From the NCBI GenBank assembly GCA_001596135.1, contig CP014773.1:3410001-3474000 (forward strand): a DNA stretch of 64,000 nucleotides. The letters run 5' to 3'. Made by a program: the position numbers and the translations under genes. Below, in pieces: positions 16,849 through 25,661 of this stretch. Each line of letters begins with the position of its first letter. Position 1 is the stretch's first letter. The notes below the pieces were generated by a model. It saw only the letters and a list, made by a program, of their open reading frames with translations, did no database searches and had not been told where the DNA came from. Origin of the DNA: Mucilaginibacter sp. PAMC 26640. GTDB taxonomy: Bacteria > Bacteroidota > Bacteroidia > Sphingobacteriales > Sphingobacteriaceae.

Positions 16849-19232
16849 TAGTGCAGTTCTTCCAAATCTATTTCTTCCAGTAGTTCCTCGTAAGTATAAT
16901 GCCTGTCAAATGGTACACTGCTATTATACAGGATACCGATCCGGATGGCTTTAAGGCCCGATACGCCCTGCAGATCCTCCACCTCCAGCATCTCTACATT
17001 ACTATCCAGCATCTTCTTAGTTTGCAGGAAATGAATGTATGTTAAATATTCCTTTTCTTCATCGCGGTTGGTATACACAATGGTCAGCTTCGCTATATCG
17101 GTGATGCGTTTGGTTGTTCCCTTAACACAGGCCTTATCTATCCGTTTTTTTACAATCTCGAAACGGGCGTTATAGGTGCCGTCCACATCAAATCGCTTTT
17201 CATCCATCCTGAAACGGATAGAAAGCGGCAGACTAAAAGCCAGGATCAGCGATGTTACTTCCAGCGGATAGGGCAGTACTTCACGGTTAAAATGATGTTC
17301 CAGTTCCATCTCGCACAATACCTGTATCTGCCCAAGGCGAAGGTTATGCACCTGGTTCATGTTAAACGGCTGGTTTGGAGCTATTTCTGCACCTATATAT
17401 AAATTATGCTCTACACCATCAGTTTTAAACCGTTCGTAATAATGCGGAAAAGCTTTTTGAGCCTCCACCTGCCATCTATCCAACATAACGGCAAGGCGCT
17501 CGTTAATTATGGCTACAGTAGTTTCATACTTTCGTCGCTGCAAATGAAAGTCGCCCAATTTCTCTACATCTTCAAAGTATTCGGTAATAGCAGGGCAATT
17601 GTCAATTTCCAATACCAGCGCTTGTTTCAGAACGGGGTGCACCTGATTCTCCAGGTATTGAAGGATTTGCTGCTCGGTATCCGCTTTTACTTCAGAGCAT
17701 AGTTCTATTTCAAATTTCCTTAATCGCTGGGCCACATCATCCAGCGAGTCTATTCCAGACGATACAGATAGTTCCTCTACCAGTGCCAGCGCTGATTTTA
17801 GCTGGTTCTCCAGGTCGGTTTGCAGGCTTTGATTGCGGGTATTTGATGAACCCTTAATATCTACCTGGCCATATAGCGGATAAACATTACGGAAGGTAAT
17901 TTCCCGCAAATTATATTGTTTGTGATCGCGCTTTAATGCCAGGAACTTATTTACCTCTTTTTTAAATTTCCAATATACACTCGGATGAATGCTCGTGTAC
18001 TCATTTTGCACAATTGCCTGAACCCGGTTGCGCATATCACCAAATTTACGCTCAATGGTATCGGTAATGAAAGGCATGACCACATCCAGCTGATTGGCGT
18101 TGATACTGTTTAGCTCGCGTTTTGTGCCCGATACCAGTTCGATGATCCCCAGCATCAGTCCGTTTTTAACCACCGGGGCTAGAATAAAGCTGTTGATGCC
18201 CTGTTCTTTAAATCTTTTGCCCATTACACTCTCCGGATTCTCTGCTATGTACTTATCCACGTCTGCTATGGCAAAGTAGATGCGCTCGTTGACAAGTGTA
18301 GAGAGCGACGTGGTACACAGAGTATCTGAACACAATTCTTCCTCAATCTCATCCGGCAATAAAAAGCTTTTGATCTGCTCATTAAAAGGGGCCAGGGTAA
18401 AAGTGTTTTCGTCGGGATCAAACGAAAGGAACCCTACCTGTAAGTCAGGGATCTTATAGATTGAACGGAAAACCGACTCGATGTCATCATGCGCATTTAC
18501 GTCCAGATCGTCACCCCCAAGCAAAGTTCCTTTTAAAGAGGAAACCGCGCTTTCTACTGTGGCATCAAATAGCGAAACAAGTCCGAAGCCGCGCAGATCC
18601 CAGCTGCCCACCGGGAATTTTTCTTTCCAAATATCAATGTTGTTGTAGTTATCGGTCAGCAGCTCAATGTCTTCCGGCGTTAGTTTTACTGCTTTATCTG
18701 TTGGCGTCAGCTCTAAAAAGTCTGCGTTGTAAAGGATACGGTAATGTTTAAGGATGCCATCTTTGGTGGGGATGTCATAATAAAGCGGCTTGGAAAAATT
18801 AAGATGGGTGCCATATACACTATCCAGGATAATGCAGCACGCCATAATATAAAATTGCTCTTCGTTGTAATCCCTGAATGCGATGTTAAAGGTATCGCCG
18901 GCTGATGCAAGAATGTTTTTAAACCGCGCACTTTCATTAAACAGGATGTCCTGATACGGAACAGTTACGGCTTTTATGTCATTATTAGTCAGAATTTTTG
19001 GGAACAGAATTTCAAGCAGGTTACTTATTAGGGCCGTGTTATTTATAATCTGCTCCTTGTTGATGATCCCGGTCCGTAGCTCCGGAAACGGCTCCACCTG
19101 CTTTAAAATTGCCCTGGCGTAATCTGCCTGCGGGCCGCTTTGGCTGGCTGCTGCTTGTTCAAAGTGCTCGATTAGCTTGTGAAATGATATATGGAGAACA
19201 AAAGGGCTCTCGGTTAATGCATTCAGATTCAT
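16812..19232 (-). CDS. GAF-domain signalling protein
   Basis: This is an 806-residue soluble protein. A GAF-like domain can be read at about 235-405 (LQVGFLSFDPDENTFTLAPF ... INSFILAPVVKNGLMLGIIELVSG). The N-terminal ~230 residues and the C-terminal ~400 residues match nothing I can name. There is no kinase, cyclase or DNA-binding output domain. It starts 38 bases after the diadenylate-cyclase-like gene and must be co-transcribed with it, so the GAF domain may sense a small molecule, perhaps a nucleotide, linked to that partner. This is an inference. Confidence 0.82.
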   Translation of the reverse strand: MNLNALTESPFVLHISFHKLIEHFEQAAASQSGPQADYARAILKQVEPFPELRTGIINKEQIINNTALISNLLEILFPKILTNNDIKAVTVPYQDILFNESARFKNILASAGDTFNIAFRDYNEEQFYIMACCIILDSVYGTHLNFSKPLYYDIPTKDGILKHYRILYNADFLELTPTDKAVKLTPEDIELLTDNYNNIDIWKEKFPVGSWDLRGFGLVSLFDATVESAVSSLKGTLLGGDDLDVNAHDDIESVFRSIYKIPDLQVGFLSFDPDENTFTLAPFNEQIKSFLLPDEIEEELCSDTLCTTSLSTLVNERIYFAIADVDKYIAENPESVMGKRFKEQGINSFILAPVVKNGLMLGIIELVSGTKRELNSINANQLDVVMPFITDTIERKFGDMRNRVQAIVQNEYTSIHPSVYWKFKKEVNKFLALKRDHKQYNLREITFRNVYPLYGQVDIKGSSNTRNQSLQTDLENQLKSALALVEELSVSSGIDSLDDVAQRLRKFEIELCSEVKADTEQQILQYLENQVHPVLKQALVLEIDNCPAITEYFEDVEKLGDFHLQRRKYETTVAIINERLAVMLDRWQVEAQKAFPHYYERFKTDGVEHNLYIGAEIAPNQPFNMNQVHNLRLGQIQVLCEMELEHHFNREVLPYPLEVTSLILAFSLPLSIRFRMDEKRFDVDGTYNARFEIVKKRIDKACVKGTTKRITDIAKLTIVYTNRDEEKEYLTYIHFLQTKKMLDSNVEMLEVEDLQGVSGLKAIRIGILYNSSVPFDRHYTYEELLEEIDLEELHYHDSSEPNLPLL

Positions 19233-19270
19233 AATTACGAAATTACGCAGACTATTTTAAATTTGAATGA

Positions 19271-20413
19271 TTACAGCAGCAACACATCTATACGGTGGGC
19301 GTGCACCATCTGCATATCTGTCGACCATGCAAAAACAGTAAACTGCCCATCCTGTGAAGCTACCAATGCAATAGCGTCGTTTTGATCGTGCACAAATTGT
19401 GCTGCAGCCAAGTGCCTGGTACCGCCATTTTGTGCCGGATGCACTTTGGTAGCTTTGGCGCCTGCCAGCGGTTCGGTTAATACAATCTGGCCCACAGGAG
19501 CGCTATTTTCGGCCCGGCTTATTTTTACACCAAAGGCCAGCAGATCATATTTATCCGTAATAACGGTTGCACCATCTACGGCAGTAAACCCGCCTATCAG
19601 GTCAATCGCCTCCAGCAAAGCTTCCTGCCACTCTAGTTTTTTCCTTTCGGTAGCGTTAAGTGTGAGTAAACCGGGTATAGCGCTATACGTTGGAATTACC
19701 GGGTATTTTATTGGATGCACTACCGATTGCTGCCACTTGTCAGTTCCTGGTGGTACAATTGCTACCAGCCCGCCTTTACCGTGTACACGCATAGATGCTG
19801 CAAGCTGTACCAGCACGTTAAAGGATTCGCCCATAAACGACGGCAAAGGCATTTTGGCCAGCGATTGCAGCAAAACAGGGCAATCGGCAACGCCCATGGT
19901 CACCTCATCTAAAACCTTTATCTGGTCGCCCTGTAAAACGGCAATATTTACAAACTTACCAAAGCCATCAACCCGGCGGTGTTTAATTACCAGTAGGCCG
20001 GGTTCCACAACCTCCAGCACAAAGCAAATTGAGGGGATACTATGCGTTGTTCCCCAGATGAAAAGGTCATCTCCTTCCGGCCATACGCCTAAATGGATGC
20101 CCGGCTGTTCAACAGCTGGTGCAAGTTTGTTCAGGTTTTGCGGGGTTAGCCTCAGCTTTTGTCCAAATATCAGTGGTTGTGCAGATTGGTCTGGCCGTAG
20201 CAGTGCCAGAGAAATTTTTGGCGAATGCCCCTCCTCACGGCGCAGGCTGGCCCAAAACCCAATATCGATCACCGCCTCGATGATCATATTATCCGGCTCG
20301 GTAGCCAGGTTTTGGTGATGCAGCTCATGCGCTTCCTGCAAATGCTTTTTAAAGTGCGCCTCAATTACAGGTGCAACAATCCGGGCAGGAAGGTAAGTAG
20401 GTTCTGATAGCAT
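19271..20413 (-). CDS. Diadenylate-cyclase-like (DAC/DisA_N) protein with N-terminal sensor region
   Basis: The C-terminal third of this 380-residue protein has the two hallmarks of DAC domains, which join two ATP into cyclic di-AMP: DGA at 280-282 (FTAVDGATVITDKY) and a G-T-R-H motif at 331-334, followed by AAAQFVHDQNDAIALVAS. The canonical R-H-R triplet is R-H-L here (Leu335), so catalysis or product may differ. The first ~230 residues form a region I recall being annotated as a DACNV putative sensor domain. There is no membrane helix, unlike CdaA. It is followed by the GAF gene and preceded by a PAP2 gene. Confidence 0.75.
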   Translation of the reverse strand: MLSEPTYLPARIVAPVIEAHFKKHLQEAHELHHQNLATEPDNMIIEAVIDIGFWASLRREEGHSPKISLALLRPDQSAQPLIFGQKLRLTPQNLNKLAPAVEQPGIHLGVWPEGDDLFIWGTTHSIPSICFVLEVVEPGLLVIKHRRVDGFGKFVNIAVLQGDQIKVLDEVTMGVADCPVLLQSLAKMPLPSFMGESFNVLVQLAASMRVHGKGGLVAIVPPGTDKWQQSVVHPIKYPVIPTYSAIPGLLTLNATERKKLEWQEALLEAIDLIGGFTAVDGATVITDKYDLLAFGVKISRAENSAPVGQIVLTEPLAGAKATKVHPAQNGGTRHLAAAQFVHDQNDAIALVASQDGQFTVFAWSTDMQMVHAHRIDVLLL

Positions 20414-20523
20414 CTGGGGCAGATAGATTATAATTCAAAAATAAACATATTTTGCCCTTAGGTTAAAGCAAATTATTCTTTATGACTTAATTAGGAAAAA
20501 GGGCGCAAACGCTATTCTTATGG

Positions 20524-21228
20524 CTAAAACGCAGGCTTCAATAACAACGCTGTGCCTGTTCCTAGCGCGGCCCCGCTAAAAACATCCGTAGGGTAATGCA
20601 CACCCAGGTACATTCTTGAGTAAGCTGTACCGCCTGCCCATAAAAAAGCAGGCGCAATTATGTACCATTTTGGATAAGCCTGCGAAAGTGCCATAGCGGT
20701 TGAAAAACTGGTAGACGAATGGCCCGAAGGGAATGAACTTTCGCCGGGTATATATACCGGTACTATTTTTAAATTCCGAAGAAAGGGGCGGGGCCGGCCA
20801 ATCAGTTTTTTGATTAGGTAAGTAGCCACAAAAGTAATGGCGGTGCTGCTGGCCACGTAGCCGGCATTTTCGCGCATGTTACGGTCATTGGTAATAATGC
20901 CGCCAATAAGTAAACCGGCGGGTACGCCAATATTGCCGTACATGATATTCCTCGACAGAAAACGCATGGTTGGCGTAGCCTCCGGCGTACGATGCAGTGC
21001 AAGGCTAACCATGGTGCGGTCATCAAACCGCTGGATAAAATTATCGTCTTTCGGCACAACAACAGCAACCTTGGGTTTTTCCGCAGGTAAACCCGCAACA
21101 GTATCTTTCGCCGGTACCACCACGGTTTGGGCAAATAGTGTTGTGCAGGTACCAGCTATTGCAAAAAGCAGTGTTACAATTGATAACCTAACTGTACGTT
21201 TGCAAAAAAAATCAATCATGGGTTGCAC
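20524..21228 (-). CDS. PAP2-family phosphatase, exported
   Basis: PAP2 enzymes hydrolyse lipid phosphates such as phosphatidic acid or undecaprenyl pyrophosphate. All three motifs are present in this 234-residue protein: KKLIGRPRP, PSGHSS and SRMYLGVHYPTD. A hydrophobic N-terminus (VRLSIVTLLFAIAGTCTTLFAQ) looks like a signal peptide ending at Ala-Gln, followed by a Val/Pro/Lys-rich linker, so the catalytic domain is probably periplasmic. The DAC-like gene follows after 110 bases on the same strand. The upstream 125 bases are shared with the divergent HD-PycTM gene. Confidence 0.9.
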   Translation of the reverse strand: MQPMIDFFCKRTVRLSIVTLLFAIAGTCTTLFAQTVVVPAKDTVAGLPAEKPKVAVVVPKDDNFIQRFDDRTMVSLALHRTPEATPTMRFLSRNIMYGNIGVPAGLLIGGIITNDRNMRENAGYVASSTAITFVATYLIKKLIGRPRPFLRNLKIVPVYIPGESSFPSGHSSTSFSTAMALSQAYPKWYIIAPAFLWAGGTAYSRMYLGVHYPTDVFSGAALGTGTALLLKPAF

Positions 21229-21353
21229 CTATGTATTTATATTTATATTTATCCCAAACAGGGCAATACTTTAAGCAAAGTACTTAAAAAATTGTTTTCG
21301 CCCCGCATGCAATTGCACACAATTTTATTACGGGTTTGTTATCCAGCATCACT

Positions 21354-22625
21354 ATGAACTACCATCCATTATTAAAACAAATTAACGAGTACGTTTCTGC
21401 TTATTACAAGGCCCATGCCGACCCGAGGTTAGTTTACCATGATTTACAGCATACCGATAATATGGTCAATCGTGCTGTTGAAATCGCCAACCATTATCAG
21501 CTTAATGACAAGGATTATTTTGTAGTTGTTGCGGCCGCATGGTTTCATGATACGGGCTATATGATTGATGTAAATAATCACGAAGAAAAGAGTGCCCAGC
21601 TTGCCGAAAAATGGTTAAGCGAGCAAGCCGTTGAGGAAAGCGACAGAGCCGGCATCAAAAGCTGTATAATGGCTACAAAAATGCCGCAAGCTCCCTCAAA
21701 CTTGCTGGAGAAGATTATCTGCGATGCAGACCTGTACCATTTGGGTACCGACGATTTTTTTGACACAGACAAACTGTTGCGAAAAGAAGTGCAGACCTTA
21801 CAAGGGATGGAAATAAGTAAACAAGACTGGCGCCGAAAAAGCATTGTTTTTTTATCAGAACATCAATACCATACCGATTATTGCCAGGTATTGCTAAACG
21901 GCACCCAACAAAAAAACATCCGGATCTTGAGGGATAAAGTGGCCAGGGCCGATGAGAAAGCTAAGGACGAAGCAGCAGATAAAAAATCTGAAAAGGTCGG
22001 GCAAAAACCAGCTGCGAAACAGCAAGATGATAAATCTGATGCTATTGCTGTTATCAGTAGGCAAGCCAAGGCAAAAGTAGAAGAGCCCAAGAAAGGGATT
22101 GAAACCATGTTTAGGATCACCTCTACCAACCACCAGCGGTTGAGTGATATGGCCGATAACAAGGCGCACATCATGATCACGGTAAACTCCATTATTCTTT
22201 CAGCAATAATTAGTTTGGTGCTGCGCCGGTTAAGCGAGAATCAATACCTCATTATCCCAACGTTTATTTTGCTGTCTATAAGTTTACTGGCAATCGTATT
22301 TTCTATCCTCGCTACGCGTCCGTCTATCCCCAGCGGAGAATTCAAGAAGGAGGACGTCGATAACAAGAGCGTCAACCTGCTATTTTTCGGGAACTTTTAC
22401 AAATCTACATTAGCAGAATATAACTACGGTATGGAGAAAATGATGGAGGACAAAGATTTCCTCTACGGCAGCCTTATCAAAGACGTATATTCTCAGGGTG
22501 TAGTGCTGGGGAAAAAATATCGTTTGTTGCGTATTGCTTATAACATATTCATGTTCGGGCTCATCGTATCTGTACTCGCATTCATTGTATTCTCTGCGTT
22601 CTTTTCCGGCAAACCTATATTTTAA
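21354..22625 (+). CDS. HD-domain protein fused to a Pycsar-effector-type (PycTM/DUF5706) membrane domain
   Basis: The first ~180 of 423 residues form an HD metal-dependent phosphohydrolase domain with His33 (DLQHTDNMV) and the His65-Asp66 pair (WFHDTGY). A charged linker rich in Lys/Ala/Asp follows (~195-250). The C-terminal part matches the PycTM module, starting MFRITSTNHQRLSDMADNKAHIMI; helices are near 273-293, 298-325 and 395-418. PycTM proteins are the membrane effectors of cCMP/cUMP (Pycsar) anti-phage systems, but no pyrimidine cyclase gene is here. The ATG at 21354 is preferred to a TTG at 21336. ppk1 starts 9 bases later. Confidence 0.85.
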   Translation: MNYHPLLKQINEYVSAYYKAHADPRLVYHDLQHTDNMVNRAVEIANHYQLNDKDYFVVVAAAWFHDTGYMIDVNNHEEKSAQLAEKWLSEQAVEESDRAGIKSCIMATKMPQAPSNLLEKIICDADLYHLGTDDFFDTDKLLRKEVQTLQGMEISKQDWRRKSIVFLSEHQYHTDYCQVLLNGTQQKNIRILRDKVARADEKAKDEAADKKSEKVGQKPAAKQQDDKSDAIAVISRQAKAKVEEPKKGIETMFRITSTNHQRLSDMADNKAHIMITVNSIILSAIISLVLRRLSENQYLIIPTFILLSISLLAIVFSILATRPSIPSGEFKKEDVDNKSVNLLFFGNFYKSTLAEYNYGMEKMMEDKDFLYGSLIKDVYSQGVVLGKKYRLLRIAYNIFMFGLIVSVLAFIVFSAFFSGKPIF

Positions 22626-22634
22626 AGGCCTCTT

Positions 22635-24677
22635 ATGCATTATTTTAGTCGTGATTTAAGCTGGTTGGGCTTTAACCAGCGTGTGCTTGATGAAGCCGCC
22701 AACACTTCTGTCCCGTTATTGGAACGCATCAGGTTCCTGGCCATTTACTCATCCAACCTTGATGAATTTTACCGCGTGCGGATGCCTGTTTTGCGTGCCC
22801 TCCAAAAAATTGGGGAAAAGAAAAGCAGCGACATCGATGCGGATAAACAAACCGACTTGCTGGCAAGGGCATCTGCAACTATCCTGGCGCAACAGCAGCG
22901 CTTTGGGCAAATTTTAACCACTGTCCTTATTCCGCAGCTGCGTGCGCAGAAAATTCATTTAGTATATAACGAGCCTTTTCCACAAGCGCTACTGACTGAT
23001 GTAAGCAATTACTTTTTATCGGTAGTGCTGGCATTTTTGCAGCCAGTTGCATTAGATTCTACGCACGGCTATTTTCCGGAAAATAACAAGTTGTATTTTT
23101 TGGTGGAGTTGACCGGGGATACTGATAATAAACTTGTACTGGTAAACATCCCGTCGGATGAACTCCCCAGGTTTTTTTCCGCCAATGCTGATGGTGAACA
23201 ATACATTTACTTTTTGGATGATGTGATCCGTTTTAACCTGGATAAGCTTTTTCCTAAAGCAGAAATAAAAAACTGTTACAGTTTTAAGATCACGCGCGAT
23301 GCGGAGCTGGATCTGAAAGATGAATACTCAGGTGACCTTTCAGAACAGATTGAAAAACAACTGAATAAGCGCGATTTGGGCTATGCCACCAGGTTTTTAT
23401 ACCAGGCAGATATGCCGCTGCGTATTTTGGATAGCCTGGGCACCTACCTTAACCTCAATAAACCAACCACAGTAGAAGGCGGTAGGTATCATAACTTAAA
23501 AGATTTCTTCTCTCTACCCATTAGCGATCCCAAAATAACCTACGACAAGTGGCCTGCGATAGAATTAGCAGATGTGGGTACGGAAGAAAAGCTGACATCG
23601 GTAATCGCTCACAAAGACCTGCTGGTCAATCCGCCCTATCACTCTTATCATACCATTCTTCGTTTTTTTAACGAGGCGGCAGCAAACCCCGATGTAGAGG
23701 AGATCAGCGTAACACTTTATCGCGTAGCAAGTGATTCTAAAATTGTAAATGCGCTGATCACCGCTGCAAAAAGCGGCAAAAAAGTGCGGGTAGTTGTAGA
23801 GTTAAAAGCCCGGTTTGATGAAGCAAACAATATTAAATGGGCAAAAAAACTAAAAGCGGCAGGGGCGGAGATCATCTACAGTGTTACCGCATTGAAGGTA
23901 CATGCTAAAATAGCGCTGGTAAAAACGCGGACCAATAACCGGATAGCCTATTCGGGGCTATTAGCAACCGGAAATTTTAACGAAGGCACTGCTAAAACGT
24001 ATACCGATCATATCCTGCTGACCACCAATCATAAATTGCTGCGCGAAGTTGAGCTATTGTTCATCTTTTTAGCGAAACGCGAAAAACCGGCAGCAGAAAA
24101 CCAGATCAAATTTAAGTATTTACTGGTGGCCCAATTTAACTTGCAGCAACGCTTTTTAGAATTGATAGACCGGGAAATTGAATTTGCCAAACAACAGTTG
24201 CCGGCAAATATCACGATTAAGATGAATAACCTGGAAGAGCGCAAAATGATTGATAAGCTCTATGAGGCATCATTGGCCGGGGTGAAGATTTCTTTGATCA
24301 TCAGGGGCATTTGCTGCCTGGTGCCCGGCATTATTGGGCAAAGTGAAAATATCACCGTTAGACGAATTGTAGACCGCTACCTGGAGCACGGCCGCATTTT
24401 CATATTCGGTAACAATGGGCGCGAGGAGATTTTTATGGGATCGGCCGATTGGATGAACAGGAATATTCATCATCGGATAGAAGTTTGTTTCCCGGTATTT
24501 GACGAGCAAATTAAGCAGCAACTACTACAAATAATTAATTTGCAGCTAAACGATAATGTGCAGGCGGTGTTATTAGATGAGCATCTTAACAATATAAAAC
24601 CCGAGGTTACTGGGGAACTGATACAATCGCAACAGGCGATCTATCACTTGTTGAACAGAAAAGATGCCGATAACTAG
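22635..24677 (+). CDS. ppk1: Polyphosphate kinase 1
   Basis: PPK1 makes inorganic polyphosphate from ATP through a phosphohistidine. The 680-residue protein opens with the family signature FSRDLSWLGFNQRVLDEA and SSNLDEFYRVRMP. The catalytic histidine should be His423 in ALKVHAKIAL, with the second-domain histidine at 613 in NIHHRIEVCF; both lie in the PLD-like fold. The length is normal. It sits directly behind the HD-PycTM gene with a 9-base gap, so the two are co-expressed, and a lipoprotein gene follows 7 bases after its stop. Confidence 0.95.
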   Translation: MHYFSRDLSWLGFNQRVLDEAANTSVPLLERIRFLAIYSSNLDEFYRVRMPVLRALQKIGEKKSSDIDADKQTDLLARASATILAQQQRFGQILTTVLIPQLRAQKIHLVYNEPFPQALLTDVSNYFLSVVLAFLQPVALDSTHGYFPENNKLYFLVELTGDTDNKLVLVNIPSDELPRFFSANADGEQYIYFLDDVIRFNLDKLFPKAEIKNCYSFKITRDAELDLKDEYSGDLSEQIEKQLNKRDLGYATRFLYQADMPLRILDSLGTYLNLNKPTTVEGGRYHNLKDFFSLPISDPKITYDKWPAIELADVGTEEKLTSVIAHKDLLVNPPYHSYHTILRFFNEAAANPDVEEISVTLYRVASDSKIVNALITAAKSGKKVRVVVELKARFDEANNIKWAKKLKAAGAEIIYSVTALKVHAKIALVKTRTNNRIAYSGLLATGNFNEGTAKTYTDHILLTTNHKLLREVELLFIFLAKREKPAAENQIKFKYLLVAQFNLQQRFLELIDREIEFAKQQLPANITIKMNNLEERKMIDKLYEASLAGVKISLIIRGICCLVPGIIGQSENITVRRIVDRYLEHGRIFIFGNNGREEIFMGSADWMNRNIHHRIEVCFPVFDEQIKQQLLQIINLQLNDNVQAVLLDEHLNNIKPEVTGELIQSQQAIYHLLNRKDADN

Positions 24678-24684
24678 ATTGAAT

Positions 24685-25596
24685 ATGAAAAAGATAATAT
24701 TTTTAATGTCGGCAGTATTGATTGCCGTGACCATAACATCCTGCGGGCAGAACGGCAAAAAGAATACCGATAAGAGTGAGGATATAAAAGACCAAAAACA
24801 GGGTACTAATGATGAGGGGGGAGCTCAGCCACTTGCGGGTTATGATCTTTCCAGTCCGGTAAAATACGGTATGCCGGCGGATCTGCAGGAAATATCCGGC
24901 ATTGCTTTTAATGATGGAGATAGCAAAAGTCTCTACGCGGAACAGGATGAGGACGGAATGATCTATTACCTGCATTTAGGTGATAAAGCAGCTAAAAGTG
25001 CTAAATTTGCCAAGCACGGAGATTACGAAGACATAGCCGTTGGCAATAACCAGGCAGTAATACTGCGCAGTGATGGTGAATTTCATAGTTTTCCCTTAAG
25101 TGAAGTAGCCTCGGGACAGATCAAAAGCCAGAAGGTGAAACACCTGATGCCTGCCGGAGAGTATGAGGCAATGGAGTTTGATAAGGATACTAAAAAGCTT
25201 TATGTACTTTGCAAACAATGCGAAGTGGACAAATCATCAAATAATAACAGCGGTTATATATTCGATTTGAACACGGACGGGAGTATCACTAAAACGGGCG
25301 ATTTCAACATAATAATGAAAGATCCGTCGGACAGTGAGAAAAGCAAGTTTAAATTCCGCCCGTCAGCATTTGCAAAAAATCCGGTTACGAAACAGTGGTT
25401 CATCTTGTCCTCGATCAATAAAATACTGGTTGTTGCTGATGAAAATTGGAAAGTACAGGCCAGTTATCCACTTAAGGGTTTTTTGCAACCGGAAGGTATC
25501 GCCTTTGACAGTACCGGCAATATGTACATCTCTAACGAAGGTGACGAATTGGAAAGCGGTAATGTTATGCTTTTCAAATACACCGGGCAAAAGTAA
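24685..25596 (+). CDS. SdiA-regulated-type beta-propeller lipoprotein
   Basis: This 303-residue protein begins MKKIIFLMSAVLIAVTITSCGQ, a lipoprotein signal with lipidated Cys at about 20. A charged linker precedes a region with YDLSSPVKYGMPADLQEISGIAFNDGD and repeated YxxD/GN turns, like the SdiA-regulated (YjiK-like) propeller proteins; the biochemical role of the family is not known. It lacks enzymatic motifs. The start at 24685 is 7 bases after ppk1, which places it in the same operon. A start at 24664 overlaps ppk1 and gives a poor signal. Confidence 0.8.
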   Translation: MKKIIFLMSAVLIAVTITSCGQNGKKNTDKSEDIKDQKQGTNDEGGAQPLAGYDLSSPVKYGMPADLQEISGIAFNDGDSKSLYAEQDEDGMIYYLHLGDKAAKSAKFAKHGDYEDIAVGNNQAVILRSDGEFHSFPLSEVASGQIKSQKVKHLMPAGEYEAMEFDKDTKKLYVLCKQCEVDKSSNNNSGYIFDLNTDGSITKTGDFNIIMKDPSDSEKSKFKFRPSAFAKNPVTKQWFILSSINKILVVADENWKVQASYPLKGFLQPEGIAFDSTGNMYISNEGDELESGNVMLFKYTGQK

Positions 25597-25661
25597 AGCG
25601 TTGCGGATCAACAGAGCCGTAACGCATGGTTCATTGTTGTTAAATTTTTATGCCGCACTTT

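Noticed and set aside
19446..20318. 290-residue plus-strand frame rich in Ser/Pro/Thr
   Set aside because: It is antisense to the DAC-like gene, whose motifs are convincing; composition is typical of a shadow frame.
21354..24677. A complete Pycsar anti-phage system
   Set aside because: No pyrimidine cyclase gene is present and the neighbour is the housekeeping gene ppk1; only the effector-type module is seen.
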